Numbered from the stretch's first letter, positions 23,340-35,974 are shown. The stretch: 64,000 nucleotides of DNA from Paragonimus westermani (GCA_008508345.1 QNGE01000848.1:95478-159477); one strand, 5' to 3'. Made by a program: numbers and translations. The notes: a model not told the origin generated them from the letters alone.

Positions 23340-24072
23340 GAGGAGGTCATTCATAGCTTGCTTTCGTCCACCACCTATGTCAGCAAAACCTGTGTGATGT
23401 GAACAATTAGAGTCTGTGTGGCTACGAACGGAAGCATGTCTCGTGTTGGTCTCAACCTCAAATGGTACGATCCAACCAAACACTCCGCGTCATCCCTCGA
23501 CGAATTCCAGACCAAGATTTTAGCCTTGCTTTTATCACTTGCAGAGTAACAGTTTTATAACCTTCACACAGGTTTGATCAAGTGTGTGTGGGGTCTGAAG
23601 TGAAGCGTTTTAATGTTCACGCATCATAAATCGAGGTTATCAATTAGACAGACTTAGCACTTTGTTGGTCAAGAATTATCAGTCAAAAAGGTGTTAAGTG
23701 AGCAACTTCCGAGCCATTTGTCGATAGCTGAACACTTCATCAAAATTGGAAATCATACCAATCCAGGACCATGTACTTCTATCTTAAGGTCAGTGACCTC
23801 CAAATTATCTCGAGACTGTACCCAGAAGTATTCTATCACCAATATGTGGGATTACGATGAGGGCAACCTTTGGGATGAATAAATCACTCAATGTGTCCAT
23901 GCACATCTATGTATTAGTTATTCCAGTCTACCAAGCATTACTGACGGTAAGGCATAAAACACTGTTTTGAACCATAACACTGACCAGAATCTGCTTCGTT
24001 AAAGTGCAACCACTTTTCCATCGGTTTGAAAATTGGGTACTCAGTTCAAGTCCTTAGTAAGGAAATACTTAC

Positions 24073-24109
24073 TTCTTGTATTCTCTCAGCTCGAGCAATT
24101 CTGGCGGAG
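24073..24109 (-). CDS. dgkz/dgki-like: DGK 37-nt micro-exon: APPELLELREYK
   Basis: A tiny exon between a textbook acceptor (TTCTCCTTCATTTGCAG) and donor GTAAGT. With one G from the preceding exon it reads APPELLELREYK, matching the HAPPEILD...xxGET bridge between the two ankyrin repeats of vertebrate DGK zeta. It leaves two bases that the next exon completes. Without it the two ankyrin exons join with the bridge missing, so the exon is needed. Confidence 0.88.
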
Positions 24110-24382
24110 CTGCAAATGAAGGAGAATGAAATTTCGTGTACTCGATCGATTGAAATTGTGTGCGATGAATTAGGACAAAATAACGAACATTACTCCATAC
24201 ATTCTGTTGGCTGGTAGCAATATAGGCAGCCAGCTTTTTTGAGCAAAGAACATTGACCCTTTGAATCTGCTAGTGAGAAACTCAATGATCTGAATGTTTC
24301 ACAATTTACACCTCAATCTCGTACGATACTAACCTATTTTGGTATTGATATGTTCGCCGAGCTTGGCATTTAGGTTGCGAAC

Positions 24383-24413
24383 GTTTCATCACCAGGCGAG
24401 GTGACATCATCAG
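24383..24413 (-). ncRNA. hammerhead-ribozyme-like core in left arm of PLE copy 2
   Basis: The minus strand reads CTGATGA, stem II (GTCACC with GGTGAT), then GAAAC. It is identical in the core to 24850-24880 on the other strand. Confidence 0.5.
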
Positions 24414-24849
24414 TGCGTAAGTGTTTCAGCGTATATTTTGAATGTGAAGATTGATCGATGCCTGCACTTATATAGGAGAGTCAGTTGACCTACTAGCCCG
24501 GATTCTGGTTGGTCGCTTTCCGTCGTGTTTGACCTCTGGTCCGACCCACCATTGGTTGACGTTTTGTCTTATCAGTTCAAGTTGCTCTGTTTGGGTTTAC
24601 CGGTAGTTGGGCTCGATGGCGTCCACGTCTCCTCAAATCCTTGATTCGCATTGGCTCGTAGATTTTGTCTAGCTCGATGTGTTTGTTTATTGAACCAAAC
24701 CCGCTGACAGAAGAAATGTCATTTACAAAATCCAATGCAATGACTGCAGACAACACTACGTCGGCCAAACCGGACGGAAATTATCAACACGAATACATGA
24801 ACACGAACTCGCCATCAAGAGGCACGATCAGTTTTCCCTGATCTCCGCA

Positions 24850-24880
24850 CTGATGATGTCACCTCGCCTGGTGATGAAAC
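24850..24880 (+). ncRNA. hammerhead-ribozyme-like core in right arm of PLE copy 2
   Basis: CTGATGA at 24850-24856 and GAAAC at 24876-24880. Stem II is clear: GTCACC pairs with GGTGAT (six pairs, one G-U) closing a short CG/CT-rich loop. The bases after GAAAC (GTTTGC...AAATGC) allow only a weak stem III, and the stem I partner was not found, so it may act in a tandem or dimeric transcript or be inactive. Confidence 0.52.
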
Positions 24881-24999
24881 GTTTGCAACCTAAATGCCAA
24901 GCTCGGCGAACATATCAATACCAAAACCATCCTTCCGAGCTACAAACAACACCACCACTGTTCCCAACCATCAGAAACTAACCTATTTTCGATACACAA

Positions 25000-26930
25000 A
25001 ATGATTTAAGATTAGTACAAAGGGATTGGATTGGACAAACGCATCGATTCGAAATCAACCATTGACTCGCAGAAGGCTACTGTCAATCAGTGTCGAAAAC
25101 GCCACAGAGTGGTATGTCAGCGCGGGGACCAATCAGCATGGCACGCTGCTCCAGCATCGGATTTTGTTATGACGAGCACCAGAGTAAAACAAGTTGTTTA
25201 GGTGCGTCACGCGTTAAAACCATCGAGCTACAAGCAGAGTCGAGACGATTAATGAGAAAACGAAAGCGTGAGCACCAACTGTAATTCTTCATTTTACTGA
25301 AACTTAATGATCTGAGATTTGCTTTGTGCCACGAAGACTGACTTTTGCGATTCTCAACCATCAGCGTAATTGCAAAAAACCCTGGGCCAACAGACCGATT
25401 AACAGTATTTCCATAGCACGTACGTTTACGGTAGTTATACTCTGGCGAACAAGAGCAACCAGTGTAGTGAGGATGGGTGGTTGCACTGTACTACTTACAC
25501 CACCACTATTCAGTAGTCAGTAAATAATCTATGTGCCATCGGCATTCTTGGCTCACAACACTAGTTATAATAAAGGAACTCTGGTTCCATTTGAAGGGAC
25601 AGAATGGCGGTGATTTCGGGAAGCAGCACAAGACGGCGGAGCTCAACAGCGGTATTTCGTTTGAAATAACATGCCTGCAGAAAAATCTAATGCTCTGACT
25701 CACCGTTATTCTTTGTTTATTATTTAAGGTTTACACAGCTTACTTTCGTGTTGGCATTCCTTTTCTAGTGGCAATTTATAAGGTCCAATTGTAATTTGAT
25801 CTGCTCTACACTGGACTAATGTGGTCACTTTTGAAAGTTGGACTCTTATTTACACACGACGTTAGCGCCATCCAGTCATCCTAACCTACGCAGTATACTT
25901 GGCATACACTTCCGGTTGGTGCTGAGTATATTTATGGTTGACCGAATAATAGTTTGCGATACCAACACAAGATGGTCGGCTACATTTCTGCCATCTGTAA
26001 GTTTTAGGGTGAAACAAGGATTATGGAGTACTCAAATGAGATTTTGTTCACACGAGAGCCACATGATTGGTCAAAATTGTGAAGCCATGAGCATCGTCAC
26101 TGGTGGCAGCTATCACTCAGGTGTGCACCCTTAGGGGGACGTGAATTATGTCGGCTTCTAAGATTTCAAGCAGTGTTTTTCCCAAAGATTACTTGAATAA
26201 AAAGCCATTTCAGTTTAAATTAAGTGAAACAATTTAAGAAGTTAGTCCACATGAATTACGTCTGAGCAAACTTGTCTATATACTGTTGCGCACATGTATT
26301 AAAACAGCCCGTTGGCCACCACTTTTTCGAAGTCACATTTCTCGATAATCTCAGCGGATATGTCATTACAATCAACCTAGTAAGATGTCGCTCTCCCGAG
26401 TGCATTTGAGGATGTGCCAATTTTGTTAACAACGATTGTTAAAACCGTTGTCCGGTTACATACTTCTACAAAAAAATAACTAAATTTTTGTTCCTAAAAA
26501 GTGGTCACTTGAGTAATGAAACTTGATTGTAAAACAAAATAACCGATGGAAAAATGTCGCATGTCATGCATTCAAATAAATCACTATTATGATTTGCTCC
26601 AGGTAACTCCAGTTTTGGACGCAACATGATAACCACGCATTCATGTGCTTATGTTCATCAAACCTAACAGCATTGTTTCCTCCATGTTTGTCTTAAGGAA
26701 AGAGCCAGAGTGCTCTTGTTTTAGTAATGTGTATCCCTGTTGCTGCCTTCATCAACATGAAAGTGATGTCAGTTGCTAGCTTTGAAGATTATCATAGACT
26801 AAACTAAACTAAACTAGTATTCTGTTAACATTTCTGGAGACGATAGCTTTGGAAACGGCCAGTTTACTATAGTGCACCTGTAAAACGAATAAAGAATGTG
26901 CAAGTTTTCTAAGCTATCCTGTCAATCTAA
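25000..26930. other. DGK intron, nothing recognised
   Basis: Between PLE copy 2 and the first ankyrin exon. A short (TAAAC)n run lies near 26797-26813; otherwise no feature was identified. Confidence 0.5.
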
Positions 26931-26937
26931 AACTAAC

Positions 26938-27096
26938 CCCGTTTCAGAAGCGCGCAAACCGCATCCTCGTAGCCGAATTTCACTGCCAGATGTAGGGCCG
27001 ATCTACCTCGTTCGTCTACGGCCAAAAGGTTGGCTCCGGCTTCCAGCAATCCATTGATGTAATGTGTGTTACCGTCGCGCGATGCGCTGAGGAGGG
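26938..27096 (-). CDS. dgkz/dgki-like: DGK exon: first ankyrin repeat
   Basis: The 159-nt exon lies between acceptor ACTGATTGCAG and donor GTTAGT. It reads ALLSASRDGNTHYINGLLEA then GANLLAVDERGRSALHLAVK and FGYEDAVCALLKR. It has the ankyrin pattern (LLEAGANxxxxDxxGRSALHLAVxxG) and follows the LQAVIAGDLxxLIESYxxGG...LLHYAAKTGNGEIVKYILDH segment of DGK iota. Confidence 0.92.
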
Positions 27097-27363
27097 CTGC
27101 AATCAGTTGTAAGTAACAAGGGCATAGTTTTTGAATATGGCCGATTTAACTTTGGAGACATCGTTAATATCAGGGTATATTTACTGAAACAACCAACTGT
27201 GCTCAGCAAACACATGCTTTAAGATATTTGTGGCGGCCTGAAATAAACGGTCGATGATAGTTGTTCTCTAGAGTGTTGAAGCGCTGGTTACTTAACAGCT
27301 CACAGAAGAGGAATACATGTCAGGAGTGTTTGAAAGCAAACAGTTGTATGCCGATTGACACTT

Positions 27364-27530
27364 TTAGTCCAGTCTGACATCGCAGTCTGATTGTTTTCTG
27401 ATCATATCTAGGCGATCTTTGTGTTTACTTACTGTTACGGTGTGCCTTATCTGATTCGTACTATGCAGCATAACTGCATCCGATACTTCAGGCTTGCAAT
27501 GTTGCTTAACTTCCTCATAATCTACTTCTG
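27364..27530 (-). other. open frame with splice-like borders, unassigned
   Basis: Within the GC-AG intron the minus strand has an acceptor-like GTTTCGGCAG, an open stretch (EVDYEEVKQHCKPEVSDAV) and a strong GTAAGT donor. Its 3' phase does not fit the ankyrin exon, so it is either a decoy, an alternative exon with a different partner, or chance. Confidence 0.2.
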
Positions 27531-28440
27531 CCGAAACACCGTCTATCAAATAACGTATTAGTTATTATATACCGTTTAAGTGAATTCTATTGCAACAGGA
27601 TGGATGGACATGTCAACAGAGCCTGAGAACAGAAAACCGACACTATTCATCGTCAAGCTCAACAAGTCACGTTGTTGACGCGGCCAACTCGTTTGACCTA
27701 TTACGGAATAACTGAAATCCAAGGTTGTTTGCACTCTTCTGAGACTATCAATCAATCGTCATCGTTCTGCCTTATATGTGTAAATGTCAAAGATTAATCG
27801 TTCCTGGTTTTGCTACCCACGCTTTACACATGATCTAATGTATACTTTCATAACTGCTACTCACATCCTCTATCATTACTGGTAAGTTTTTATTCCTAAA
27901 ATTATTAACTCTCATTTGAATCTATTTAGCTTTTCGTTTTGTTTCTTATTTTTTTCGGCAAGTATTTGCTAATTAGTTAAGTAATTATTTCGTATACTTT
28001 TGGACTCAGTAGCTACCAGGATCGTAGTATTCATAGATATCCATATATGCTGTAGGCTGAAAACACGTACACATAATCTTTTGTATGATTAATTCGCAAA
28101 CTGGTGAACATTCGTTAGTCACTTATATGAATAATTTTTGTTGTGGAGTGATATTGACTTTGAGCGTTCTCATAAGACTTTGCTTCGTGGTATAGCTTCA
28201 TTCGATGAGTTTCCTCGTAATCAAAGTCGTTCTCAGAGTGTGGATCTTAGATTTTCCACTAAAATTGATGAGAAAATTTTATCTATGAGACTGTTATGGC
28301 TAAGGTTACATACAATTGTTAAAACGATCAGTTATTTGGCCAATTCGAAGAACATTCTACATAGTGGTAACCAATGGTTACAAAGCAACATACATCGTTA
28401 ATTCATAAACTTTTTTCGGTGGTGGGAAATTAAAACTCGC

Positions 28441-28948
28441 CTTTATTTAAACGTGCCTGAAATGATGCCTCATCGTCTTCGTAGTCCGCTGAAATCAAAC
28501 AAACGGAAGATCTCTGTGCACGCTCTGTTTGCTGATTAGCGCCTTCCGTATCCGAACCAGTCAAATCGACGACGCTTGTCTGACCACTGCGCGAGCTACT
28601 GTAGCTGAGTTGTCGCACTTCCAAGTTCAACCAGTCGCGCACCGCACTACTCTGCTCCTCATCGTCTTTCATGATTAGACGCCGTCGAGATCGGATTAGA
28701 TGTGTGTCGTCTAAACTGCCTCTTAATAATTTCAAGGAACTGCTATCGGTAGCTTCACTGACAGTCTGTTCCACTTGCTGATTCATCACAGATGGTGCAT
28801 GTGTGGAATTCAACGAGCCAACATTGTTCGGCTGCATACTTGTTACTCTCATTTCTTCGATTTTTTCACATGGAATTGCATCCTTGCTGTTAACCGGTTC
28901 CATATTAGAAGGTGACTGATCACTGACGGTAGAGGCAAGGAAACAATT
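28441..28948 (-). CDS. dgkz/dgki-like: DGK exon: long polar linker before the ankyrin repeats
   Basis: This is the longest exon (508 nt, 169 codons). Its acceptor is probably CGCTTATAG at 28949; TGATCAG 30 bases later is an in-phase alternative. The product is rich in Ser, Asp, Glu and Gln with no predicted fold (SRRRLIMKDDEEQSSAVRD, SSSRSGQTSVVDLTGSDTEG, SADYEDDEASFQARLNK). The linker in this place is also long and poorly conserved in other type IV DGKs. The frame reaches a stop at 28430-28432, but a GC donor (AATAAAG|GCGAGT) after 28441 leaves one G that joins the ankyrin exon in phase, giving ARLNKALLSASRDGN. Membership rests on phase and position rather than on similarity. Confidence 0.72.
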
Positions 28949-31900
28949 CTATAAGCGTGCTAAAAGTAAGCTGGTGAGGGCCTCATTTGTAAAAACTTCA
29001 GCTCTGAACTGAACATTTAGTATTAGGACATGTTAACCATTATGGATCAGTCGGCACTTATTAATGCTTTATTGAGTGAAGTATGCATTACTCACAAGCA
29101 CACACGCATTTTGTCAAGCCCCTGCACAAAAAATACTCACAGGTCGTGGAGAAGCAATGAATGGCATCTAACCGCGGAAGAGACACCTAAATTGTGTAGG
29201 TCTATCATACAATCACAGCCGTACTGATCACATGTTTCAGTATGGAAAACTCTTAGACTCACAGGGGCATGATACAGCTAGGATAGTAACCATATTCCGA
29301 AAAGCACTCAATCGGCGTTAAGTTACGCAAAATGGCAGGATTATGGTCAGTATTCACGCTGCGACAAATGGTAATCGACCACACCAGTCAGGTTAGCCAG
29401 AAATAGAAATTGGAATCCCAAAGGTGCAGAGTACGGTCGGAAAGGCCGAATGGATGCACAGCAGACAGTTGGGAATATATGCGAATTACACATAGGCTAT
29501 TGCCAAGACATAGACGACATAGACGAAGCAGACAGCTAATGCGCAGCCTGAGAAATGCGGCTGACCAAACTAATGATTCCAATACGTTCTGGTAAGATGT
29601 TCTTGTTCATTTGTTTGATGCATAAGTGATGTGCCGTTCCGGTGCTAGACCATTATCCTCATGAGGACTGACTTTTCGATAGGCTCAAGACAAGAAATAT
29701 TGATGCCTAAAATTGTTTGGCCATCCTTGCCATTCTCAAGTTCAGCTGACTGAAGGCCAAAATTGATCGTTTCTTCAAAATCATTGAGTTGCACGCATTA
29801 CCGCGACTAAGAAACGATTCTGTTACGTTGACTGTGCTTCCCTGAACTCGAGGTGGCTACTCTTCTCCAGCTTATTGTTTGACTGGGACACATACTTCTT
29901 ATTTAAGTTATGGCCTCAAAATATGGTTGTTCTTGTCCAGAGCTAACGCAGCTCGAATTTTTCCTGTTGATGTTGAGAAGTCAGAGCTGTCCGCATAGCT
30001 ACATTAATAGCCCAATAATTTTGTTACGACCAATTTAGCAAGTTTTCAACAAAGTTTCGCCGTAGAGGCTTGCAGAGAGATCGGTCACTTAAATACTGGG
30101 TTGATTATACAGTTGACTTTGTTGAAACCAAATCATTTCAGTGATCAGTCGTACACAAATTTTAAACAAGGTAGCTTCCTTATTTATTAACCGTTCGTTT
30201 TTCTGACGAAAGCAGTGTCCAAACTCAATTCGAGAACGTCCAGTTTAACCTTACCGTATAATCATCAGTAGTACATCTCTATATCTCTGTACACACGTTG
30301 TATGTCGATTAAAAAGTAAAGAAAACCTTGTTTACCAGAAGGTTTGCAATCGAAATGCTATTCAAGTAGGGATTTCTGGTTTTTTGGTGTTTAGACCGGG
30401 GAAAAAGATAGCAACAAACTGGATTTTCAGGTGAAGGGTGATCAAAACACGCATTCGACATTTCACAAACAAAAACACCGCGGCCACTGATGTGGGCACC
30501 TCGGATTGATCGATCATTAACACACCCACAGCAAAGTCTGAACTAATAGTTGGCGAATTCGTTCTCTGTAGTCAGGTCTACCCACACCCGTACACGTCGA
30601 CATCAATATTGGGTCTCTATGTAAAACATCTTTCAAGCTTTTAATGAAAATTGGTATCGGTGCTTAACTGTTTCCCTTGTTTCCTAGTATTTTTGAGTTT
30701 ACTGTATTCTGAATGTCTTCTTCGCCAAAATGTAACACATTCTTTGTCTTACACAGTTTTTAGTTGGACCTCTCCTTAAACCCTAAGATTATTTACTAGC
30801 TAACACTGTGTCCTTCGTCTCCTGGTGATGCATATTCTTGTTTTCTTGTTCTAGTATTTCGAGTCCAGATATGTATGGTATGAAGTGTCTGTTGCCTGGT
30901 TTCCAGAAGATAGGGATTTCAACTTTGGTTTAACCTACAACTTGAATTTTTAGACAACGTCTGCTGGACTACAAAAGTTATCATTTTACACACATCTGTT
31001 GGTCTTAGTTCTTCGATATTTCACCGGATATGGAGTGTGGGGTTGAAACCAAAGGTGGTGCAGTACAAACCACATGTGGTGACGCATATGCATCTTTGTC
31101 CTTTGGCCAAGGTCACTGTGATAGAGTAGTGCACGTACAACGGGTATTGTTAACTACACTTGGTTCCAACGTCTAAACAAACAGAAAATCCTGTCCAAAC
31201 TAGCTTAGTGTTAAGTCGTCGGATGACTCACTGAAAAATCATTTTCCCATGATTATGTTGACTTTTCACGTTTCTTGATTTCTCCAAAGTAGTTATATCT
31301 TTCCAACACCATCAAGTCTTATAATGGACAAAATTACTGAGGTACAGTACAACCGTGATACCTTCAAAAAGGATCGTACATTTTGCTGAACTATTAAACT
31401 AGCTTTTAATCCATGAGGATGATTGGTGTATTTTGTCAGTATCCCCATATATCTCATATCTTTCTGCTAACCTGTAACGACCATGTCAATATCACCTAGA
31501 CCAAATCCATGCAAATGGTTTGACTAACACTAGCCAGGAAATTACAAAAGTGTGCAAACTTTAGTTTAGCTTGGTTGAGCTTAAGAAAGGAGTAAAGTCG
31601 TCTTTGGTTGTAAAACACGTTAAGTTTTTACCCTGCATGGTTTTGATAGGTCGAATAAGAGAGATATGCATTAAATAGTTGGAAATCAGGCAGAATAGCA
31701 AACCATCTGCAAGGCAGTACAATTTACATTTTGTTGCAACACAATTTGAATACTTGTTCGAATCAATACTTCGTTGGGCTCTTGTTAGCTTTCGATAGTG
31801 TGTGTGACAAACCTGGCCCCATTAATATTTACCGCAAAATGTTAATTGGCAATGAGCAATTCATTTTCGCAGTTACTAGCGTTATATTTATAAATCAAAT

Positions 31901-34900
31901 TCATGGCTCTGCTTAATTTGTGTGTAACTAATCCAATTCTTATTTTACAGAGAATTTTGTCTTCAAAACCGTTTTTACAACGATGTTTACATCATTCCGT
32001 TCTAATAATATCACTATTCTCTCTCCCTATTGATCTCGTGGAGCAACTCATATTCTTTTAACCCGCAAAATCCTGCCTCTGTGGGTGTTGCCACTGGGTG
32101 TCAAAATCGCGGAACTGTACAGTTTGGTTACTCAGATTTTTTTCGTGATATCTTAACATTTTGTTGATTTTTCTGTTCACATATACCATAGCTCAACAAC
32201 GGTTATTTTAAATAAAAAATCTCCGGCTATGGAGCACTTGAACTGTAGGGTATCAAATTTCGATGAAAAGAAGTGCAACTCGAAAGCCGTTATGATTAAT
32301 TCAGTGAATTTATTTAAATTCCATTTGAATGTTCACAAAACAAATCGTGGTAAAAAGAGGTGAAATGGAAACCACACCGAGTGGAAAATAAAATTTTACT
32401 AATCTTCGCTTAATTTTTTATCACAGATTTTTCGATTCGCCGAGGAACGTCACAGCACTGTAATTGTGCTAATCAAAATGAGAATATTACAGTATCGATC
32501 AACAAAATACACTAAAAGCCATGAAATTGGAAGTCACATAGTCTTATGTATGTATAGAATCACAATTTGGTCTTGACGGAAATATCATGGTGGTCTTTTG
32601 AAACAGTGCCCGTTGCTCACATCTCCCACAAGTTAAAAAGTTGAGTTTACAGGCATGTGTGCAGATTAGTATTCATTGTTATGTCTTATTGTTGTCATTG
32701 ATTAACAGACATTACAATACAAACCAAGAATGAGATATCTTACGCTGCCAGGTTTGGCTTCTGTTCGCTGGCGGTAATAATTATTTGTCGTGGAAGTATA
32801 CTCGGTTTTGAACCTTCTTCTCCGCATATGTTTTCTGTTGTTTCTGACATATGTAACAACTCAGATCTACTTGAAAATATCTGAAATAGAACATATGATC
32901 AATAGATCTGAGAAATCAGTTTGTATAACTTGAATGCAGTTGCAAGCGGTATTTAATCCTGATGAAAGGGAGTTATTTTTTCTTAGAAGGGAGCCCACTT
33001 GGGCAACAGCTAGAACAGAATTAGTAGGATCAGGGAATTCCTTATTTGTGACAGGATATTAAAAAAAGACCTAAGTGTGATATCTAAAATCAGAGAAGGG
33101 GGTTGCTTTATCCACAGCTTTTCTTTCGCTTGTACAGTCATAATGATCACTGAGTGTTTGAAACGATTAAAAAGTTACCAAATCGTCATGTTGAAATTAA
33201 GATATAACGAATTACGGGTCGGTTGTTATGCCTCTTTCTTTAATGTGGGGTAGCAAGTGTGTGTGTGTTACGATAAAGGGTGCCTAAAACTCAACCATCA
33301 ACGGGACGGATGCAGATCATGTGGGCTGTCATTCACAGGTACACACATTTGAGTTGTGGTCATTGTCAAATAGTGGGAGTAAACGCACGCACATGACGTG
33401 CTAAGCAACCTAGGCAAACGGAAAGCTTTTTAACATTACCTAATAACCATGGAGTTCGTATGATCTCAATATGTCACTGAAGTACGGAGTATCAACAAGG
33501 AATATACTGGTAGTCTGCGAATTCGACTGAGAAAGGCGGCTAAAAGTGGAGGGGATATTCGTACAGTGTCTGCTTTCTATCTTCAGTACACATAAAGCAT
33601 TAGTGGCGTGCAGTGAGAATACTGCATCTATAATGACGTAGTTTTTCGGCAAGTTTTCGAACTTGTCAGAATCTGTCAAACACTGAGCATGCGAACAAGG
33701 TGGCAAGAACACATGCACTACGAAATGTAAGCAGTTCACCTGTTATTATTAACTGCTTATACATACATATATATACATATATATATATATAAATTTAACA
33801 CAATTTGGCAAAACTACGAAGCTAGCTTATTGGTGCTTGGCTAACGGAAACAGGTCTTCAGCGATCTCTCTGCCAATAAGTGCACTTAGCCTTCGGCAGA
33901 ATTACGTTTGTTACTCTCCACCTGTAAGATTACTCACCGTTGCTCTGATTGTTTTTTTCCTCAGGGACTGTGCTTCCCATGTCGTTTGCCAGTTCACCTT
34001 TTGTTATGAAGACTCATACATTTACAGATCACATCGAAATTCGTGACGGAGAAAGGTGAGGTGTAGCCACAAATGGCTGATGTAGACGATGACTCAACTG
34101 GGAACCGTACCCCAACGTTCGCATTGAAATCTGTCGCACTCAGTCGGGAAAACCGAAATTATAACTGGTCACATGGCTGACCTGCCATTTCGCTGGTGGT
34201 CTTAATACGTAACCACCACCCCAGGTGTTGATGTTTTCCGAAGCGCTGCTAATCCAGTGTCACAAACCAGCTCTCTGTTGGGAAAACGTATGGGTACCAT
34301 CCACTTTGCCGTCGTACAGCTTGAATCGTTCGCTCTACCCTGATGTGTACCCGTGTGAAGTTTACTGGTTTCAATTTTTTCTACCACACACTAAGCCTAC
34401 ATAATTAAATGGTTTCTATAATCGACTGGTGGGAATAGGGGTAATGGTTGGATCCCGCAATGTATGTCTTGACGAACTGGATAAAAGGACCTCAATGTTT
34501 CAAACCTAGCATATTAGTCGCGTTTCACAGTCGTTGTTGACTCGGATATTTAAGATATATTCTGACCGGTCGTTCACTACGTTATACTTTTTCTGCGCTC
34601 GCCGAGCTTGGATGCAAACGACAGTTTGCCAGTTAGGGCATGACTTGGGTTCGGATAAATTAAGCCCTGCTGTTTAGTCTCGTATCAATAAAACATCTCC
34701 GGTTTCCACATGAGAATCCGAAAAACTACAAGACTCATCAGTCGGCAAAGCCGTTGATCGTAGCCAGCTCAAGGACCTCTATGTTTTGGATCAGTACGTT
34801 TTCCATTCATCCCTTTTTCAATTCTTTGTTTTTCTGTGTTGTTTTCACGTTCATTTTTATCTGGCTCTGTTGTAGTGTTGACACAAGGCACGTTTAACTA

Positions 34901-35708
34901 GTCAACACAATAACTGCATACAATGCCTACTGCGACCCTGTTTGAATGGCTCACGGTACGGACGAGAGAAAATATCCTGACCAAACTAAATCAGTATTTA
35001 TGGCAGGATTCATAAACACACAACCAAGTTCGTCTCAACTCCATGGCGCATGGCGTGAGATCTATAACCTTCGAAAGTCCAGTTGGATCATGGGCATTCT
35101 GCCTTATTCAGACTCTAACAAGGGTTTGCCCACGGTTAACACTTTTGCTGTGTTTTTCTAACTCGTTTTCGCAGTCTGCTAAGCCGTTCTAATCACCGTT
35201 AGACTCAACAGAACAGCGTGAAATAATGGCGCGCACACATATACACAATGCCGACCGTCATGACTGGATGGCGGGCATGGACACAAACGTGCCAGTGATC
35301 TTGAGCTGGCATCTCAATATGCTGTTCTGTTAGACTGGCCTGTACGGCTTTGGGAAACATTTGATCGAACCCAAACGGAACCCCAAACAGACTTTCATAT
35401 GCAAGTGTAGGCAAACCTGAAGACCGGTGAGAGAGTTTTGAACTGAAGATAACTTCAAACTAAAGATGGTAAGAAATGGTTAAATATAAGGTCGGACTGA
35501 AAATTTACCGGGGAAGGAGTTGGCGTGTAGCCCGACATATTCATCATTCTGACACTATTTTGTCTATGTTGGAGACAGGGAGGAATTAAGCCTACTCCCT
35601 AAGTTAGCATTTCCATGTTCTAACAGAAATTCGGTTACGGGTAAGCTTAAAATGTCACTAGAAAGTTGTTATGATTGAAATAAGACAAACGTAATGATCA
35701 CTCCTTAC
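28949..35708. other. long DGK intron, nothing recognised
   Basis: AT-rich sequence with few open frames. A TA microsatellite lies at 33760-33791. No transposon protein similarity was seen. Confidence 0.5.
33760..33791. repeat. (TA)n/(CATA)n microsatellite
   Basis: A run of ACATACATATATATACATAT type repeat followed by TATATA. Confidence 0.8.
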
Positions 35709-35974
35709 CGAATTTCCATCGTACATACCGTCCAGCTTGAGTCCTATCTGTTCCGCCTGTTTCGTCTTACAGCTGCCAATCAAAGTCGGTTCGTTCATTA
35801 CTGGAGTTTCAGTTTTGGCTGTCACTTGGTTCTCAGCCGACTTTTGCTGGACTAGCCTTGAATCCATTTGGTTATCGATCAGGAATAATTCTTCCATGTT
35901 GCAAATGTCGGTGATGAAATGTACAGACTCTCGCATTGAATCGATTCGAAAAAAGCGACTTGCGGCTGTGGTGG
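35709..35974 (-). CDS. dgkz/dgki-like: DGK exon: RFFRID...HFITDI block and start of linker
   Basis: The 266-nt exon follows acceptor TTATCTAATCAG. It reads STTAASRFFRIDSMRESVHF then ITDICNMEELFLIDNQM, which matches the ATSADRFYRIDRSQEHLHFV then MEISQDEIFILDPDM block specific to type IV DGKs. The remaining roughly 45 residues are a polar linker. Two donors are possible: GTATGT near 35727 leaves one base over, while GTAAGG after 35709 ends in phase 0 and agrees with the next exon, so the latter is preferred. Confidence 0.9.

Larger units (their letters stand above)
24341..24976. mobile_element. compact Penelope-like element (PLE copy 2) with split GIY-YIG domain
   Basis: Flanked by a 13-bp target-site duplication, ACTAACCTATTTT (24328-24340 and 24977-24989). 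The ends match PLE copy 1: it begins GGTATTGATATGTTCGCCGA and ends CCAACCATCA. Plus strand 24709-24846 encodes a GIY-YIG endonuclease start: NVIYKIQCNDCRQHYVGQTG then RKLSTRIHEHELAIKRHDQF. Minus strand 24706-24577 encodes what looks like the C-terminal end of the same protein (SINKHIELDKIYEPMR) followed by its terminal repeat. The two halves therefore point away from each other from a junction near 24707. It lies in the intron between the first ankyrin exon and the micro-exon of the DGK gene. Confidence 0.88.

Noticed and set aside
28138..28401. 87-residue plus-strand open frame (SDIDFERSHKTLLRGIASFD...)
   Set aside because: No family recognised, no convincing splice sites, and it lies between two DGK exons on the opposite strand; kept as unassigned.
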